64,000 bases of DNA from Robbsia sp. KACC 23696. GTDB lineage: Bacteria; Pseudomonadota; Gammaproteobacteria; Burkholderiales; Burkholderiaceae. Shown here in pieces: positions 63,873-64,000 of the stretch. The stretch spans positions 868,001 through 932,000 of the forward strand of contig NZ_CP156626.1 in assembly GCF_039852015.1 (NCBI RefSeq). The letters run 5' to 3'. The notes below the pieces were generated by a model, which was not told where the DNA came from, did no database searches, and saw nothing but the letters and a program-made list of their open reading frames with translations. The position numbers and the translations under genes are program-made. How positions within the stretch are numbered: position 1 is the stretch's first letter; the number at the start of each line of letters is the position of its first letter.

Positions 63873-64000
63873 TTAGGCGGCGCTGGCCGACTGTATCGCT
63901 TTCTCCACGGCAGGCCAGTAATCACGTGGCACGCCCATCACGGGTAACGGCGGCATCGCCGTCGTCAGGCCGAGTAATGCCGCGATGGCGTAGACGACGC
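63873..64000 (-). CDS. C-terminal fragment of an unidentified protein, runs off the right edge
   Basis: An open minus-strand frame of 41 codons ending at TAA (63873-63875). The visible tail reads VVYAIAALLGLTTAMPPLPV, then MGVPRDYWPAVEKAIQSASA. Composition (Leu-Gly-Leu, Pro-Pro-Leu-Pro) is compatible with the C-terminus of a DapA-family aldolase, but too little is visible to be sure. Confidence 0.45.
   Translation of the reverse strand, partial: VVYAIAALLGLTTAMPPLPVMGVPRDYWPAVEKAIQSASAA

Overview
The window is a GC-rich chromosomal segment of a betaproteobacterium, most likely a member of the Burkholderiaceae (Burkholderia sensu lato or a relative such as Robbsia). I cannot name the species. 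The evidence is gene order: gpmA, rhodanese, grxC, secB, gpsA, trmL, comF, bioC; ctaA, ctaB, senC, rpoH; ftsY with a divergent M16 peptidase pair; rsmD, coaD; pth, rplY, prs, tRNA-Gln, ispE, lolB; mutM, mutY; rapZ, hprK, ptsN, hpf, rpoN, lptBAC, kdsC, kdsD; apt; purU; uvrA, MFS, ssb. HPr kinase next to rapZ and PTS-Ntr is typical of betaproteobacteria.

Layout. 1-10.3 kb: glycolysis (gpmA, cut by the left edge), redox and export chaperone genes (grxC, secB), gpsA, tRNA methylation, a ComF protein and a BioC-like methyltransferase, then haem A synthesis and Cox copper assembly (ctaA, ctaB, senC). Where a full ctaC-D-G-E cluster would be expected before ctaA there is only a 90-residue ORF equivalent to the transmembrane hairpin of Cox subunit II. 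10.3-15.9 kb: rpoH behind a perfect CIRCE (HrcA) operator, a PagL-like lipid A deacylase, a YbiB-like protein, an FAH-family hydrolase and ftsY. 15.9-23.9 kb: M16 peptidase pair, then a nitroreductase, a thiolase and an acyl-CoA synthetase placed before rsmD and coaD. 24-27.7 kb: accessory DNA around the YfhL ferredoxin gene: a DUF3757-like exported protein, a frameshifted DUF2778 (Tlde1-type) peptidoglycan-targeting effector with a small membrane protein that may be its immunity partner, and a lipoprotein serine hydrolase.

27.9-37.3 kb: translation and nucleotide genes on the minus strand (pth, rplY, prs, tRNA-Gln), then ispE, lolB, a large TPR protein, and mutM and mutY on the plus strand. 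37.3-47.2 kb: a long minus-strand block linking nitrogen PTS control (rapZ, hprK, ptsN, hpf, rpoN) to LPS transport and Kdo synthesis (lptB, lptA, lptC, kdsC, kdsD). 47.6-52.3 kb: a KefB/YbaL-type antiporter, apt, a Nudix protein and purU. 52.3-56.4 kb: two large minus-strand genes of unknown function that look like distant paralogues with a disordered N-terminus and a hydrophobic core; they sit between purU and an AI-2E/PerM transporter and are the best candidate for an undescribed system. 56.4-64 kb: perM, uvrA, an MFS transporter, ssb, a VapBC-like toxin-antitoxin pair and the 3' end of another gene.

Most of the window is conserved housekeeping DNA. The accessory or unusual points are the ctaC remnant, the lipid-type cassette at 18.7-22.4 kb, the effector/immunity remnant at 24.3-25.6 kb, the paired unknown proteins at 52.3-56.4 kb, and vapBC at 63.2-63.8 kb.
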